Positions 48,213-58,785 of a DNA stretch of 64,000 nt are shown piece after piece. Position 1 is the first letter of the stretch. Each line of letters begins with the position of its first letter. The position numbers and the translations under genes are program-made. This stretch comes from Pictodentalium vernedei (taxonomy: Eukaryota; Mollusca; Scaphopoda; Dentaliida; Dentaliidae). The notes under the pieces are model-generated. The model worked only from the letters and a program-made list of their open reading frames with translations, made no database searches and was not told the DNA's origin. Location of the stretch: positions 3,158,457 through 3,222,456 of the forward strand of contig CM062292.1 in assembly GCA_031216915.1 (NCBI GenBank). The letters are read 5' to 3'.

Positions 48213-48690
48213 CACACAGATGGGATCATCGGTGGGCTTTTCGCGTGAGATGTACAGACATTATGGCTAATAGCTACATTACATCCTCCGTGGATTGGTC
48301 ATTTTTCACACAGATGGGATCATCGGTGGACTTTTCGCGAGAGATGTACAGACATTATGGCTAATAGGTACATTACATCCGCCGTGGATTGGTCATTTTC
48401 CACACAGATGGGATCATCGGTGGACTTTTCGCGTGAGATGTACAGACATTATGGCTAATAGGTACATTACATCCGCCGTGGATTGGTCATTTTCCACACA
48501 GATGGGATCATCGGTGGACTTTTCGCGTGAGATGTACAGACATTATGGCTAATAGGTACATTACATCCGCTGTGGATTGGTCATTTTCCACACAGATGGG
48601 ATCATCGGTGGACTTTTCGCGTGAGATGTACAGACATTATGGCTAATAGCTACATTACATCCGCCGTGGATTGGTCATTTTTCACGGGTG
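48213..48690. repeat. Tandem array of about 94-bp units carrying the M4 end sequence
   Basis: CACAGATGGGATCATCGGTG starts each of five units, and each ends in CCGTGGATTGGTCATTTTYC, the left end of the M4 MITE that follows. Confidence 0.9.
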
Positions 48691-49478
48691 GACAATAATT
48701 CCACGAAGGCGATATTAGACTCTAAAGACTAATTATAGGAATAATCATCAAAAAATAAATTAATGAAGCACCGGGTACAACCCGGTACAACCCGGTACAA
48801 CCCGGTACAGCCCGGTACATCCCAGTACAACCCGGTACAACCCGGTACAATCCGGTACAATTCGGTACATCCCGGTACAACCCAGTACAACCCGGTACAA
48901 CCCGGTACAACCCGGTACAATCCGGTACAATCCGATACATCCCGGTACAACCCAGTACAACCCGGTACAACCCGGTACAACCCGGTACAATCCGGTACAA
49001 TCCGGTACAACCCGGTACAACCCGGTATAACCGGTACAACCCGGTACAACCCGGTACAACCCGGTACAACCCAGTACAATCCGGTACAATCCGGTACAAC
49101 CCAGTACAACCCGGTACAACCCGGTACAATCCGGTACAGCCCGGTACAACCCGGTACAACCCGGTACAATCCGGTACAACCCGGTACAACCCGGTACAAT
49201 CCGGTACAATCCGGTACATCCCAGTACAACCCGGTATAACCCGGTACAATCCGGTACAACCCGGTACAACCCGGTACAATCCGGTACAACCCGGTACAAC
49301 CGGGTACAATCCGGTGCAACCCAGTACAACCTGCCCAGTACAACCCGTTACAACCCGGTACAACTCGGTGCTTCATTAACTTAAATTCTGCTGATGATGA
49401 GTTTTATTAAAGGTAAACGCACGCGTGGACATCACTGCCCACCTGTGGATTATGATCAATCCACGGCGACTGTACTGT
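48660..49478. mobile_element. M4 MITE whose central loop holds a 10-bp minisatellite
   Basis: Left part CCGTGGATTGGTCATTTTTC to AATTAATGAAGCACCGGGT, right part CTCGGTGCTTCATTAA to CCACGGCGACTGTACTGTA. Between the stem halves lies the array at 48774-49365. Confidence 0.87.
48774..49365. repeat. 10-bp minisatellite CCCGGTACAA, nearly 60 copies, in the loop of M4
   Basis: Units vary between CCCGGTACAA, TCCGGTACAA, CCCAGTACAA and CCCGGTACAT. Frames of about 200 codons (VVPGCTGLYR type) are periodicity products. Confidence 0.97.
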
Positions 49479-49899
49479 AATTAAGAATTTATCTCCGAAA
49501 GCTACAGACATTTAATTTGGTAGAGATCAGTATCCCGTTTTAGCAAAAAAAAAAAGATTATGTAGGGTGTATGTGAGTGAAGTCTCTCGTGACACACTCC
49601 AGCATCGCTACTAGCTGCTGGAACAATTAGACTGTAGATATGACTCTATCATCGCCTGGGTAGGACTGGTTGATTCTCTGTATGAGATGTTACGCGGATC
49701 TTTTTCATGTTATATCTGACTAGTTGGATTGAAATGATTTTTATTCTAGTTCACTGAATTGTGTTGTGATGGAAAGGGTTGGGTTTATTTTGTCAGTTAA
49801 TTATTAGCTCCATTATTTGTGGGTTCTTTTTCATGGTCGACAATGTTTTGTAAAATAAAATAATTCTAGACAATGCGACAAAATGGGTAAGATACTCAC

Positions 49900-50178
49900 C
49901 CGATACATGTATCTTCCCCCGTTGTCTCTTGAATCCCCTAGTTCACCTGTATGGTGCAAGAAACAAGTTCTTTGAATAACATCGTATGAGACTGCAGCGC
50001 ATAGCCCCTGGTCTTCGCACAACTTACCACATCGTGCAATGTTTGCGGTATTAATACTATAATATGATTCCATGCGGGTGTCTCGTCTAATCCAGTTTTC
50101 TAAATCCGTTAGAATCAAGCATTTAATTACAGGTAGAAGAATAGTAAACGCTACACTGAATATGTTTGAAGAAAACAT
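49900..50178 (-). CDS. Exon 1 of the apple-lectin gene: signal peptide and PAN/apple domain
   Basis: The exon encodes residues 1-93. The start ATG at 50178-50176 is chosen because the next 24 residues form a typical signal peptide: short polar start, then a hydrophobic run ending near residue 24. An in-frame ATG also exists at 50289 but would bury that segment. The apple domain follows, with the cysteine pattern C50-x3-C54-x5-C60-x11-C72 and the motif CAAVSYDVIQRTCFL. The exon ends at a strong donor (CGG|GTGAGT, base 49900) in phase 0. An alternative reading puts an acceptor at 50100 (TTTAG after a CTAAC branch-like motif) and an upstream signal exon elsewhere; the visible signal peptide makes this less likely. 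Confidence 0.78.
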
Positions 50179-50243
50179 CACGCCGGTGCCGTAAAGATAT
50201 TTACTAACTGTTGCAATCCGTCTGTCAAGTAGGTATGTTTCAT
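50178..50243 (-). other. Possible upstream ORF overlapping the lectin start (UGAUG)
   Basis: A 22-codon minus-strand frame starts at ATG 50243 and ends with TGA at 50180-50178. The last A of the TGA is the first base of the lectin ATG. Such a TGATG overlap can allow termination-reinitiation, but it may be chance. Confidence 0.3.
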
Positions 50244-50298
50244 CGTGTATGCGTATTGATTTGTTTCCTACCTTCTGACAGCCAATCATTAAGATTTA

Positions 50299-50306
50299 CT
50301 TTATAT
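50299..50306 (-). promoter_or_regulatory. TATA-like box upstream of the lectin start
   Basis: The minus strand reads ATATAAAG about 120 bases before the proposed ATG. A start of transcription about 30 bases downstream (near 50270) would leave the upstream in-frame ATG at 50289 outside the mRNA, which favours the ATG at 50178. No experimental support. Confidence 0.35.
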
Positions 50307-50513
50307 TTACATGCGTAGGCGGACTTATTGCTACACAAAACGGGGGAACGTGACCTAAAATCAGTTTAGCTAACAATTTGCTGTGGAATTGTGTTTTAGT
50401 GGGGTGTTGTGGTAATAACAGAAATGGAACCTTTGATATCTGTCTTGTTTTACCTTCCGCAAACATGATATCTGCTTGATTTATTCAGATGTGCCTGGAC
50501 GAGTTCACCACTT

Positions 50514-50765
50514 TTAACCCTTTACCTAACGTAACGGCCAAAACCGGCCAGCGCTATTCTCAAAAATCGCCAATTAATTTTAATTATTATTTTCATTTTT
50601 TGTCTCAAAAACATAGGTTATGACCCCTCGTTGGAACGAGCTCGTCGAGCTCGTTCCAACGAGGGGTCATAACCTGTGTTTTTGAGACAAAAAATGAAAA
50701 AAAATAGTTATTCAAGAATTATTTTTGCAAGTGTCGTCTGCTTTTCAGGTTAGGTAAAGGGTTAA
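50514..50765 (+). mobile_element. PB MITE upstream of the lectin gene
   Basis: TTAA flanks, CCCTTTACCTAACGTAACGG start, TTAGGTAAAGGG end. It lies about 0.34 kb upstream of the lectin ATG. Confidence 0.93.
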
Positions 50766-51054
50766 CATTATACAGCGCTTTCAGTCATCCATTGCATATC
50801 TGAGAAAAAAGAAATCCCAGAAGGGATTATCACTGTACAGGGAAATATAATTCTCCACCTGTTATCTTCCGTGTTCTTTGTTACGTCGCCTCTTCATTTT
50901 GTTGGAGCAATATGAATAAAGCATCTTGAGTGCATCTGTCCTACGTGAAAGAAAAAAAAAACAAAATTAATTTTTGTATCATGTATTTCCTTTTTCTTTT
51001 TTCTATTAAATTACTTATTTTGATGACTCTCAATATATCAGGCTCAAAGCTCCG

Positions 51055-51600
51055 CCGATACCAGCATAACCGGTGCCGGAATGGGACAGAGCCTGTACCG
51101 CCAAAACCAGTACAGGTACCGGGACAAGTCAACAAATGGGTTACATATCACTTCAGATGGAAGACATTCCCATTTCAACCAACTCAGTCCCCAAGATCTC
51201 GAAGACAAACATGTCATCGCACCAATTATTCTGCGACGAAAATCGTGCTTTATGATTACTTTGATGTCTCCACACAATAATTTCTTTGAAGTAGACGATG
51301 ACGGTGCTTTCATTGTCTTTGATGCCACGTTTGGAAAGTCGAAATGGCTGGCCTTATCGTGGTTGTGAGGCAGACAGAACATGTGACTTTAGAGTGTTTT
51401 GATATGTTCATTCACAAATAAGCTGAAAGAATGTCGCGCAAGTTTGCCATACACGATCATCAGCCAGTTTGCCCTCGTTCAATTAGGAATTTCCCCATAA
51501 AATAATTCTCGCCCGGTACCGGTGGGACAAAAGCTCCTGTGCCTGTACCGGGTGCATGATGGGGGAACCGGCGGTACCGGTACTGGCACAGGTACCGATT
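51055..51600. repeat. Two clusters of GGTACC/CCGGT-rich short words
   Basis: CCAGTACAGGTACCGGGAC near 51108 and GGCGGTACCGGTACTGGCAC near 51570 share the words with each other and with the 10-bp array. Between them lies unremarkable sequence. Confidence 0.5.
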
Positions 51601-51851
51601 GAGATGCCTGCAGTACATGCGCACAACGTAAAATAGAAGCCTTTTCATTCATTGTAATGGAATGTGTTTCTTTTACCATCATTCTACAGCTAATGACATC
51701 TCGTGGCAATGAGAACAATATGTTCTACCCGGGACCCATAAGCAACAATTAAAGATTAAGGTTATTTCCTGTTATTTGTTGTTGTTTTTTAAGTGGAGGT
51801 TGGGGTGGGGTTATTTAACGCTAAGTAATTGGCCTAATATTATGAGCTCCG

Positions 51852-52642
51852 CAGGCCTGGCATTCTGAAAAATGCAGGAGAGCAAAAAATCGCTCTCCTC
51901 AATCAGCTTAGGAGAGCAATTAGCTTTACACAGCATTTGAAGTATCCAGTTGAACGAACTCATTGAAATTGAAACCAACAGACTACATCAGTGATTTTAT
52001 TAACTTTACTAAGGTAAAGCGAAATCTCTTAGACATCTAGATGTCTCACTCAACAACCGAACACACACTTGACAAGACCTGTGTGTGTACCCACACCTGT
52101 TGTCCAAGAAAGTCATACGCCTACCACTACCACCTTCAACCCCCCAAGGGGATTGAAGGTGGTAGTGGTAGGCGTATGACTTTCTTGGACAACAGGTCTG
52201 CTTGAATCTACAGTCACATCCTGGTGCAAGTGCTTCAAGTGACAGGATAGTAGTAATGGTAGTATATTATGGTGTCAATATTCCTTGAATAATTACCCCT
52301 CAAACTGTGATGTCAGTTGTTGAACTTGAAACTGACAGAAATAAATAAAAAAATCGCTGTGACCAATTTTGCTTCAAATGATTGCAACTGTGTTTGGGTC
52401 TGGTTGCAGCCATTACCTTTTACCACTAAACCACTTTCAAAATGAAATTACGTGATGTTATGTGTCTTCGAAGTTAAATTACATTTTTGCTTTACAACAA
52501 AAATTTAATGTGAGCATAATACATGTAATCTCAATCATCCCAGACGAAAATATTTAGGAGGGCAATTTTTCGCTCTCCTTAATTCTTTCAAGAGGGCAGT
52601 AAGGAGAGCTAAAAAATCGCTCTCCTGAAATTGCCAAGCCTG
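51852..52642. mobile_element. Foldback element with AGGAGAGC...GCTCTCCT subterminal repeats (hAT-like ends?)
   Basis: The left end CAGGCCTGGCATT pairs with the right end TTGCCAAGCCTG. Inside each lie palindromic GGAGAGC-AAAAAATC-GCTCTCC motifs (51873-51899, 52556-52625). An internal near-perfect hairpin sits at 52102-52196. No exact 8-bp target duplication is visible. Confidence 0.55.
52102..52196. repeat. Near-perfect hairpin
   Basis: ACCTGTTGTCCAAGAAAGTC...GACTTTCTTGGACAACAGGT; arms of about 46 bp meet at CCCCCCAAGGGG. Confidence 0.93.
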
Positions 52643-52649
52643 GCTCGTA

Positions 52650-53888
52650 GTCGTTGTTGTTGTTGTCGTCATCGTCTTGATTTCGAGTTAACAGCAGTGG
52701 GGATCACCACAACAGCTGCCAAGGGAGTGGAATTTCTTAGTTTGTTGTTAGACGGTTAACATAATTTCTCAAACAACGATTGATGTAAACTACATTTCTG
52801 TCTTCTGGGAATTGATGGCTGTAATCATATCGATGACAATTTGCTCCATGCTATAGAACACTTGTTAGATCAAAGTTAGATAGAGTCTCACAGAAATCAC
52901 ATCTGATACGGGAACTCTTCACACAATCCACAACAGAAGTAGTAATGGAATATGTTGTTGTCAATAGACTCTATGCTAGTTACCGCCGCGGAGTCTTCTG
53001 CCGAGATGCGCAGAATTGCACATTCGATGAAGTACTTTCCAAAAAAATGAGCCTCCTCCGATTCATTCTTGTTATCGTTGTGTATGCGCATGTAGTCCTC
53101 GAAGCGTTGAGTATTTCAACAGAAACTCGAAGTAAATTCCCCATTGAGATTTAGAAATCCCACATTGTGCCTCTCAGACTAGAATCTGATTTGATAACTG
53201 ATAACCGGGAAGAACATTCGCCTCCTTGGCATTTAAAGATACCGGGTGTTATTTTATATCTTGCCACCTTACAAAACAAACCTGAAACGTATTCTATTCA
53301 ATTTAAGCATAAAGTTTCAGTATAAGACATTGTAACATTGTATACAGATCTTAAAAAAAAACCTTCTATATTAAAATATCATGAGATGTTGACTATAGTA
53401 GCATCTGGCCAATGTGCTGCCCTGTTTGTTCTGGTTACAAAGGTATGCTGGCATCTACGGCAACACAAGAGCAGGCAGTGCAAAAAAAAAAAGATTAAAC
53501 CAGACCTATTCCTGATTTTAAAATTCATTTCGTTTCAAACAACATTATGTAGAGCCACACTATTTGACAGTAAAAGTGGGATGGAGCACGAAGTAACAAG
53601 CCGCATGACGTACAATCAATTATCATATAATTCTGTTTATAGTAACCGTTATAAAAAAGACCACAATGATTGACGCTCTATGGTATTGGTCAAACAAGAC
53701 TTTTGTTTCGTTAGAGGAGATATGTGTCCAAAATGTGTTCCCTGTTATTATTTTCTGTTAGTTGAGTATAATACTCCGATTTTCTGATATTCAACGAACA
53801 CAGTATTATGTGGAATCCCGTGGTGATATTATTATTTTATAAAGCGAAATCAACAGAGAAGTTTGTCTTTGGTAAGGAAAGATATATG
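52650..53888. other. Upstream intergenic sequence
   Basis: Frames at 52897-53154 (both strands) and 53338-53673 have no recognised domain. Confidence 0.45.
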
Positions 53889-54098
53889 TTAACCCTTTAC
53901 CTAACATGGAAAACAAGACGACCCTTGCAAAACAAATTCTTGAATAACTATTTTTTTCTTCATTTTTGTCTCGTTCCAATGAGGGGTCATAACCTATGTT
54001 TTGAAACAAAAAATGAAAAAAGAATGAAAATTAATTGGCGATTTGGAGAATAACGCTGACCGGTTTTGGCCGTTAAGTTGGGTTGGGTAAATGGTTAA
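53889..54098 (-). mobile_element. PB MITE lacking one palindrome arm
   Basis: TTAA flanks and normal ends, but only one arm (GTTCCAATGAGGGGTCATAACC) remains, so the long hairpin is lost. Confidence 0.88.
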
Positions 54099-54135
54099 AT
54101 AAATTTTAAAACGCTTTTTACCTTTCATGCTGGAT

Positions 54136-54672
54136 TTTACAGTGCAGTCGCCGTGGACTGGTAGTAATCCACGCGTGGGCAAAGATGTCCACGTATACGT
54201 TTACCGGGTAATACTTGGTGCTTCCTTAATTAACTTTTGGGGGAGCACGGTGGCTCAGTTGCAGACAGTTGGACTTCTATGATAGAGGTCCCGAGTTCGA
54301 TCCCTGTCCAGGTCGACCCGCGTTGTATCCCAGTTGCCTACATGGGGGCACGATGACGCCGTGTACTAAGGCGTACTGCACGTCGATGGTTCACATGTCT
54401 TCAACCGCTGTAACCCTGCTTAAGCGGAGCTTGAACAGAGTTAGAATGTTGAGGAGCTGGCAGTTGCTCATCGTTGCTCGGTGGTTCTCTCCAGGTACTT
54501 CGGCTTCCTCGACCCGTAAAACTGTCACGATTAGCCATTTGACTCAAGTATGTGACCTTAAACACCAATAAATAAATAAATAATTAACTTTTTGATGATT
54601 ATTCCTATAATTAATGTCTGGAATCTCATATTTCCCACCCGTGGCAAGTTAGCATTTCACTGTGGCCGTACT
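54136..54672. mobile_element. M4 MITE split by a SINE
   Basis: CAGTCGCCGTGGACTGGTAG on the left and GGCAAGTTAGCATTTCACTGTGG on the right. The SINE at 54239-54580 sits in the central stem. Confidence 0.82.
54239..54580 (+). mobile_element. tRNA-derived SINE inserted in an M4 MITE
   Basis: Same family as the copy at 12157-12545: GGGGGAGCACGGTGGCTCAG head, B box GAGTTCGATCC, tail CACCAATAAATAAATAAA. The duplication TAATTAACTTTT lies at 54227-54238 and 54581-54592, so it landed in the central stem of the M4 element. Confidence 0.88.
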
Positions 54673-54764
54673 GTGCGTTCACTATCATGACAACAGTCTG
54701 TATCAGTGTTGTTTATTTCAGTCACATTACGTGTACCTATGGCGTACGAACAGGTTCAAAAATA

Positions 54765-56160
54765 ATTATTGAGGTACATACTATATTATTTGAGGTTCAT
54801 CCTATATTATTTGAGGTTCGTCCTATATTATTTCATATTCATCCTACAGTACGTGGAGAGTGTATTACCACTGAATCACCCGCAGAGTGGAGATTCCACC
54901 TAAGCAATAATTGCGAATTTGTTGCAAAGCACAACCAGCACCAGCAATGTTTCAGCCAATGGACCTCCGGGTTAAACCCGGAGGTCCATTGGCTGAAACA
55001 TTGCTTGTGTTTTTGTCGATATGAACAGAATTTGAAAGTTCTTGCTTGGGTGATAACCCCACTCCGCGGGTGATTTACTTACAATCCACTCTCCACGTAC
55101 TGTATATTATTTCAGGTTCATCCTATATTATTTCAGGTTCATCCTAAAATAATATTTATGACCCTCTCGTACGCGATCAATAATTTGTCCGACCCTGGGT
55201 GGACTATAATTATTGTTTCATGTTGAACCAGGTTCGACATAAATATTTCAGGTTCATCCTATATTAATTGAGGATGAACCTAAAATAATTTGTCCGACCC
55301 TGGATCGACCATAATTATTGTTTCATGTTGAACCAGGTTCGACATCAATATTTGAGGTTCAACCTATATTAATTGAGGATGAACCTGAAATAATTTTTCC
55401 GATCCTGGATGGACCATAATTATTGTTTCATGTTGAACCAGGTTCGACATAAATATTTCAGGTTCATCCTATATTAATTGAGGATGAACCTGAAATAATT
55501 TGTCCGACCCTGGATGGACCATAATTATTGTTTCATGTTGAACCAGGTTCGACATCAATATTTGAGGTTCATCCTATATTAATTGAGGATGAACCTGAAA
55601 TAATTTTTCCGATCCTGGATGGACCATAATTATTGTTTCATGTTGAACCAGGTTCGACATAAATATTTCAGGTTCATCCTATATTAATTGAGGATGAACC
55701 TGAAATAATTTGTTCGCCCTGGATGGACCATAATTATTGTTTCATGTTGAACCAGGTTCGACATCAATATTTGAGGTTCATCCTATATTAATTGAGGGTG
55801 AACCTGAAATAATTTGTTCGATCCTGGATGGACCAAAATTATTGTTTCATGTTGAACCAGGTTCGACATAAATATTTCAGGTTCATCCTATATTAATTGA
55901 GGATGAACCTGAAATAATTTGTCCGTCCCTGGATGGACCATAATTATTGTTTCATGTTGAACCAGGTTCGACATAAATATTTCAGGTTCATCCTATATTA
56001 ATTGAGGATGAACCTGAAATAATTTGTCCGATCCTGGATGGACCATAATTATTGCTTCATGTTGAACCAGGTTCGACATAAATATTTGAGGTTCATCCTA
56101 TATTAATTGAGGATGAACCTAAAATAATTTGTCCGACCCTGGAGCGACCATAATTATTCA
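54765..56160. repeat. 105-bp tandem array with internal hairpins, interrupted by an M3 MITE
   Basis: TTTCATGTTGAACCAGGTTC recurs at 55216, 55321, 55426, 55531, 55636, 55740, 55845, 55950 and 56055. Each unit contains the stem AGGTTCATCCT/AGGATGAACCT. Partial units to the left of the MITE show that the MITE landed in the array. Confidence 0.95.
54847..55102. mobile_element. M3 MITE inserted in the 105-bp array
   Basis: CAGTACGTGGAGAG...CTCTCCACGTACTG ends, TA on both sides, central hairpin as in the other M3 copies. Array sequence (TATTATTTSAGGTTCATCC) lies on both sides. Confidence 0.9.
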
Positions 56161-56469
56161 GGATGATACTAAAATCCCACGATGCAATACGCTCCACGAG
56201 CCAATCAGTTGACTCGTTACAAACGCGTACAATGGGACATAACTGGGGGGAAAAAGCAAGATAAACTTGATGCAGGCACACAGCTTCAGACAAAGAATCC
56301 CGCTGAGATATTGTTTTGTATGCGCTTCACACGATTTTTTTTCGACCCTTTGTAATCACGCAAAATAATAAGATTTTTTCCCATGAAAATGTCAAATGGG
56401 CAGTGTTGATTGTTTACTGTACTGTTACAACAAGTTGTGTTTTAATATTGAAATATGACTCGCTAACCA

Positions 56470-56615
56470 ATAGTGTTGCGGACCGGACCGCAAACAAACA
56501 GTCCGGTATCGGTCCTGGCGTGGTCCGCGGTACGGTCCGATGAGGACCGGGCCGACCCTGCTGTGCCGGTACACAGGCACTTTGCACCGGTCCGGGGCGG
56601 TCCAAGGGACCGGTC
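56470..56615. repeat. GGACC/GGTCC-rich low-complexity block
   Basis: Dense repeats of CGGACCG, GGTCCG and CCGGTCC. Similar blocks lie in both arms of the neighbouring inverted duplication (57430-57560 and 61377-61505). Confidence 0.7.
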
Positions 56616-56778
56616 CAGGGAGACGCAAAGGGAAGTTCTCCACTCTCCCAATTGATACACAAACTGATAATTTCATCTTGATAGACGGTGAATATATTCA
56701 AGTCGAGTAAGTTTGAAGTAACTGTCAACTATATTGAGCCAATCTGCCACCAATCAACCACCTGCATCCTGTGATTCA

Positions 56779-58785
56779 TGTCACGGGTGTCGGGTGAAGG
56801 TATCAGCGATGAGCGGTTCTACAAAAAGTTCCCAAAATAGCGGACGATCAAATTCGGTGACAAGAAGGTGTCATTCAATTCCTTTGTCGGCAAAGAATTT
56901 CAATGTATATTGTGTATCTATCTATAAACCCCGATCTGAATTATGTGCGCATGGAAACTATTTAGTTGGTAGTAACTTGGTCCCTGTATTTCATCTGGTA
57001 GGTTTGGTGTGGTGACCCTATTAAATTGGACCATGGGCGCAGATCATGGGGGGGGGGGGGGTGGAACGGGGGGGCGTGTGCCCCACAAAGTTTTTCTGGG
57101 GGGGGGGGGGCATTACATGTTATGTCCCCCGCGCTCCTCCCACATATATAGGTCCGATAGCAGCTGATATTGTTCTTTCAATGCTGTAATAGGCGAAAAT
57201 CGCGTATTTTCAGCTTGCTTTTTCAAAATTTCCTCCCGCAGGGACAAACCATGCTTGGCCCTGCGCGTTGTGTGTCCCAGCAATACTGCAATAGGCGGGA
57301 ATCGTGTATTTTCAGCTTACATTTGCAAATTTTACGCCCGCATGACCAAAACATGGTTGGCCCTGCGCATTGTGTAGCCCCCCGCCGCACCCCCCCCCCC
57401 CCCCCCACACACACACTCTAAAGAGAGTGACCTGTGCCCCTGAATTGGACCGCCTTGGACCGGTCCACCTAGAAAAAAAACGGACCGCCTGCCCGTATAT
57501 CGGACCGCTACTTCTTGGACCGGACCGGACCGGAACACCATTGGCGGTCCGGTACGGTCCGCATCACTTCTAACCAACATATCGGGAAAACGTCTCTCGC
57601 GAAGTTTAAAAATTTAATGGAGCAGTTCAAAAAAGTGCCTCTGTGGGGTAGGGTGGGGAAGGGCAGAAATGATGGATTTCGTATGTATGTTTGTTTGTCT
57701 GTGTGTCTGCTATAGAAATAAATATGGGGCCACCCATAGTGCCCAAAATTGATCTACTTTATGGCGGAGGTCATTGTCAGGTTTAAAAAAGTGCAGGGGT
57801 GCGAATGAAGAGGGGCACCAAAAGCTATGACCAATTTGGTTTTTACTGATATAGGTCCCCAAAGGGGTCTACTAGTGGTGACTTCTTATCAGGAATCTTA
57901 AAGGTTTCAAAAAATTGCAGGTTGTGGTGTTGGGGAGGGGCAAAACTTGTAGATTTTGTGTGTATGTCTGGATGACCTCTATAAAAAGGCATACGGAGCC
58001 ACCCACAGTGCACAAGCTGGTTCTGCTAGGGTTTTTTTTCTACACCGGGAGTCATGGATTGAAAAATTCAGGATTGAAAAAGTGCCGGGGTGGGGAGAGT
58101 CACCCAATGTCATGACAATTTTTCTTTTCACCTCTATAGATCTTCAAAGGGGCCTTCCTGAGGTAACTTTTTACCGGGAACACTATGGTGCGGTTAGGGC
58201 CGCAGGCCTGCCCAAGTTACTCTTTTGAAGTCAGGGCTGTGGTTTTATGAACTGTTTTTTCTTAGAAATTTACCTACAGCATCGGGTAACCCTGCTAAAA
58301 CCTGTTTTGACTCATCATTTTCACACAGGTGACAATGTTGGGAAGCAGTTTAGTATGCCAGAATGCTCGAAATGCATCCCCACCCCCCCTTCCCCCCACA
58401 GAATTTCAAATAAATTGCTCTGCGGCTCCTGGGTCAGCATGTTTTCGGTGTCATTGTGGGGCATGTCACGGTGTTATGTTCAAGGAAGCAGGTGACTGTT
58501 TTGAACAAATCACTCGATAATGCCTCAGCTGTAGGGCCGTCGCTAGAGCCTTTTAATGGGGGTGGGGGTGGGGGGGTGAGAGCCCTCGAAATTCCAACTG
58601 GGTAGTGGGCGCGTTCTTGACAAACTATTAGAACTGTAGATCTTCCTAATTCGGCGAGCACGGTCGCACCGGGCCGACCGGTTCGGCCCGATGTGAGAAA
58701 ATTGTTAAATTTGGCATTAAAAGGAGCAATTTCCTGGCTTCTGGAGTGTCAATCCCCACTTCAGAATACCTCAAAAAGTTTCATT
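56779..58785 (+). repeat. Left arm of a large inverted duplication (about 2.0 kb)
   Basis: From TGTCACGGGTGTCGGGTGAA to the region of AAATTTGGCATTAAAAGGAG it matches, in reverse, the sequence at 60150-62176, with many substitutions and different lengths of the G runs. Inside the arm are diverged direct repeats: about 110 bp (57170-57375) and about 290 bp (57640-58190). No frame is recognisable. Confidence 0.85.

Larger units (their letters stand above)
23765..50178 (-). other. Gene span: secreted apple plus C-type lectin domain protein, four coding exons
   Basis: This is the only host gene that can be assembled here. Four minus-strand exons join without a frame break: 279 + 100 + 189 + 224 bases = 792, or 263 residues plus stop. 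Exon-end phases are 0, 1 and 1, and each next exon starts in the matching phase. Order in the protein: hydrophobic signal peptide (about residues 1-24), PAN/apple domain (about 28-93), linker (94-126), C-type lectin domain (127-257). Such proteins are usually secreted and bind glycans or proteins in invertebrate immunity or adhesion; the ligand here is unknown. Introns are about 10.9, 8.7 and 6.0 kb and hold most of the minisatellites of the window. An unrecognised extra exon inside an intron cannot be excluded, but none is needed. Confidence 0.82.

Noticed and set aside
48722-49376. Frames of about 190-215 codons rich in Cys, Gly and Tyr
   Set aside because: Products of the 10-bp CCCGGTACAA array in the M4 loop.
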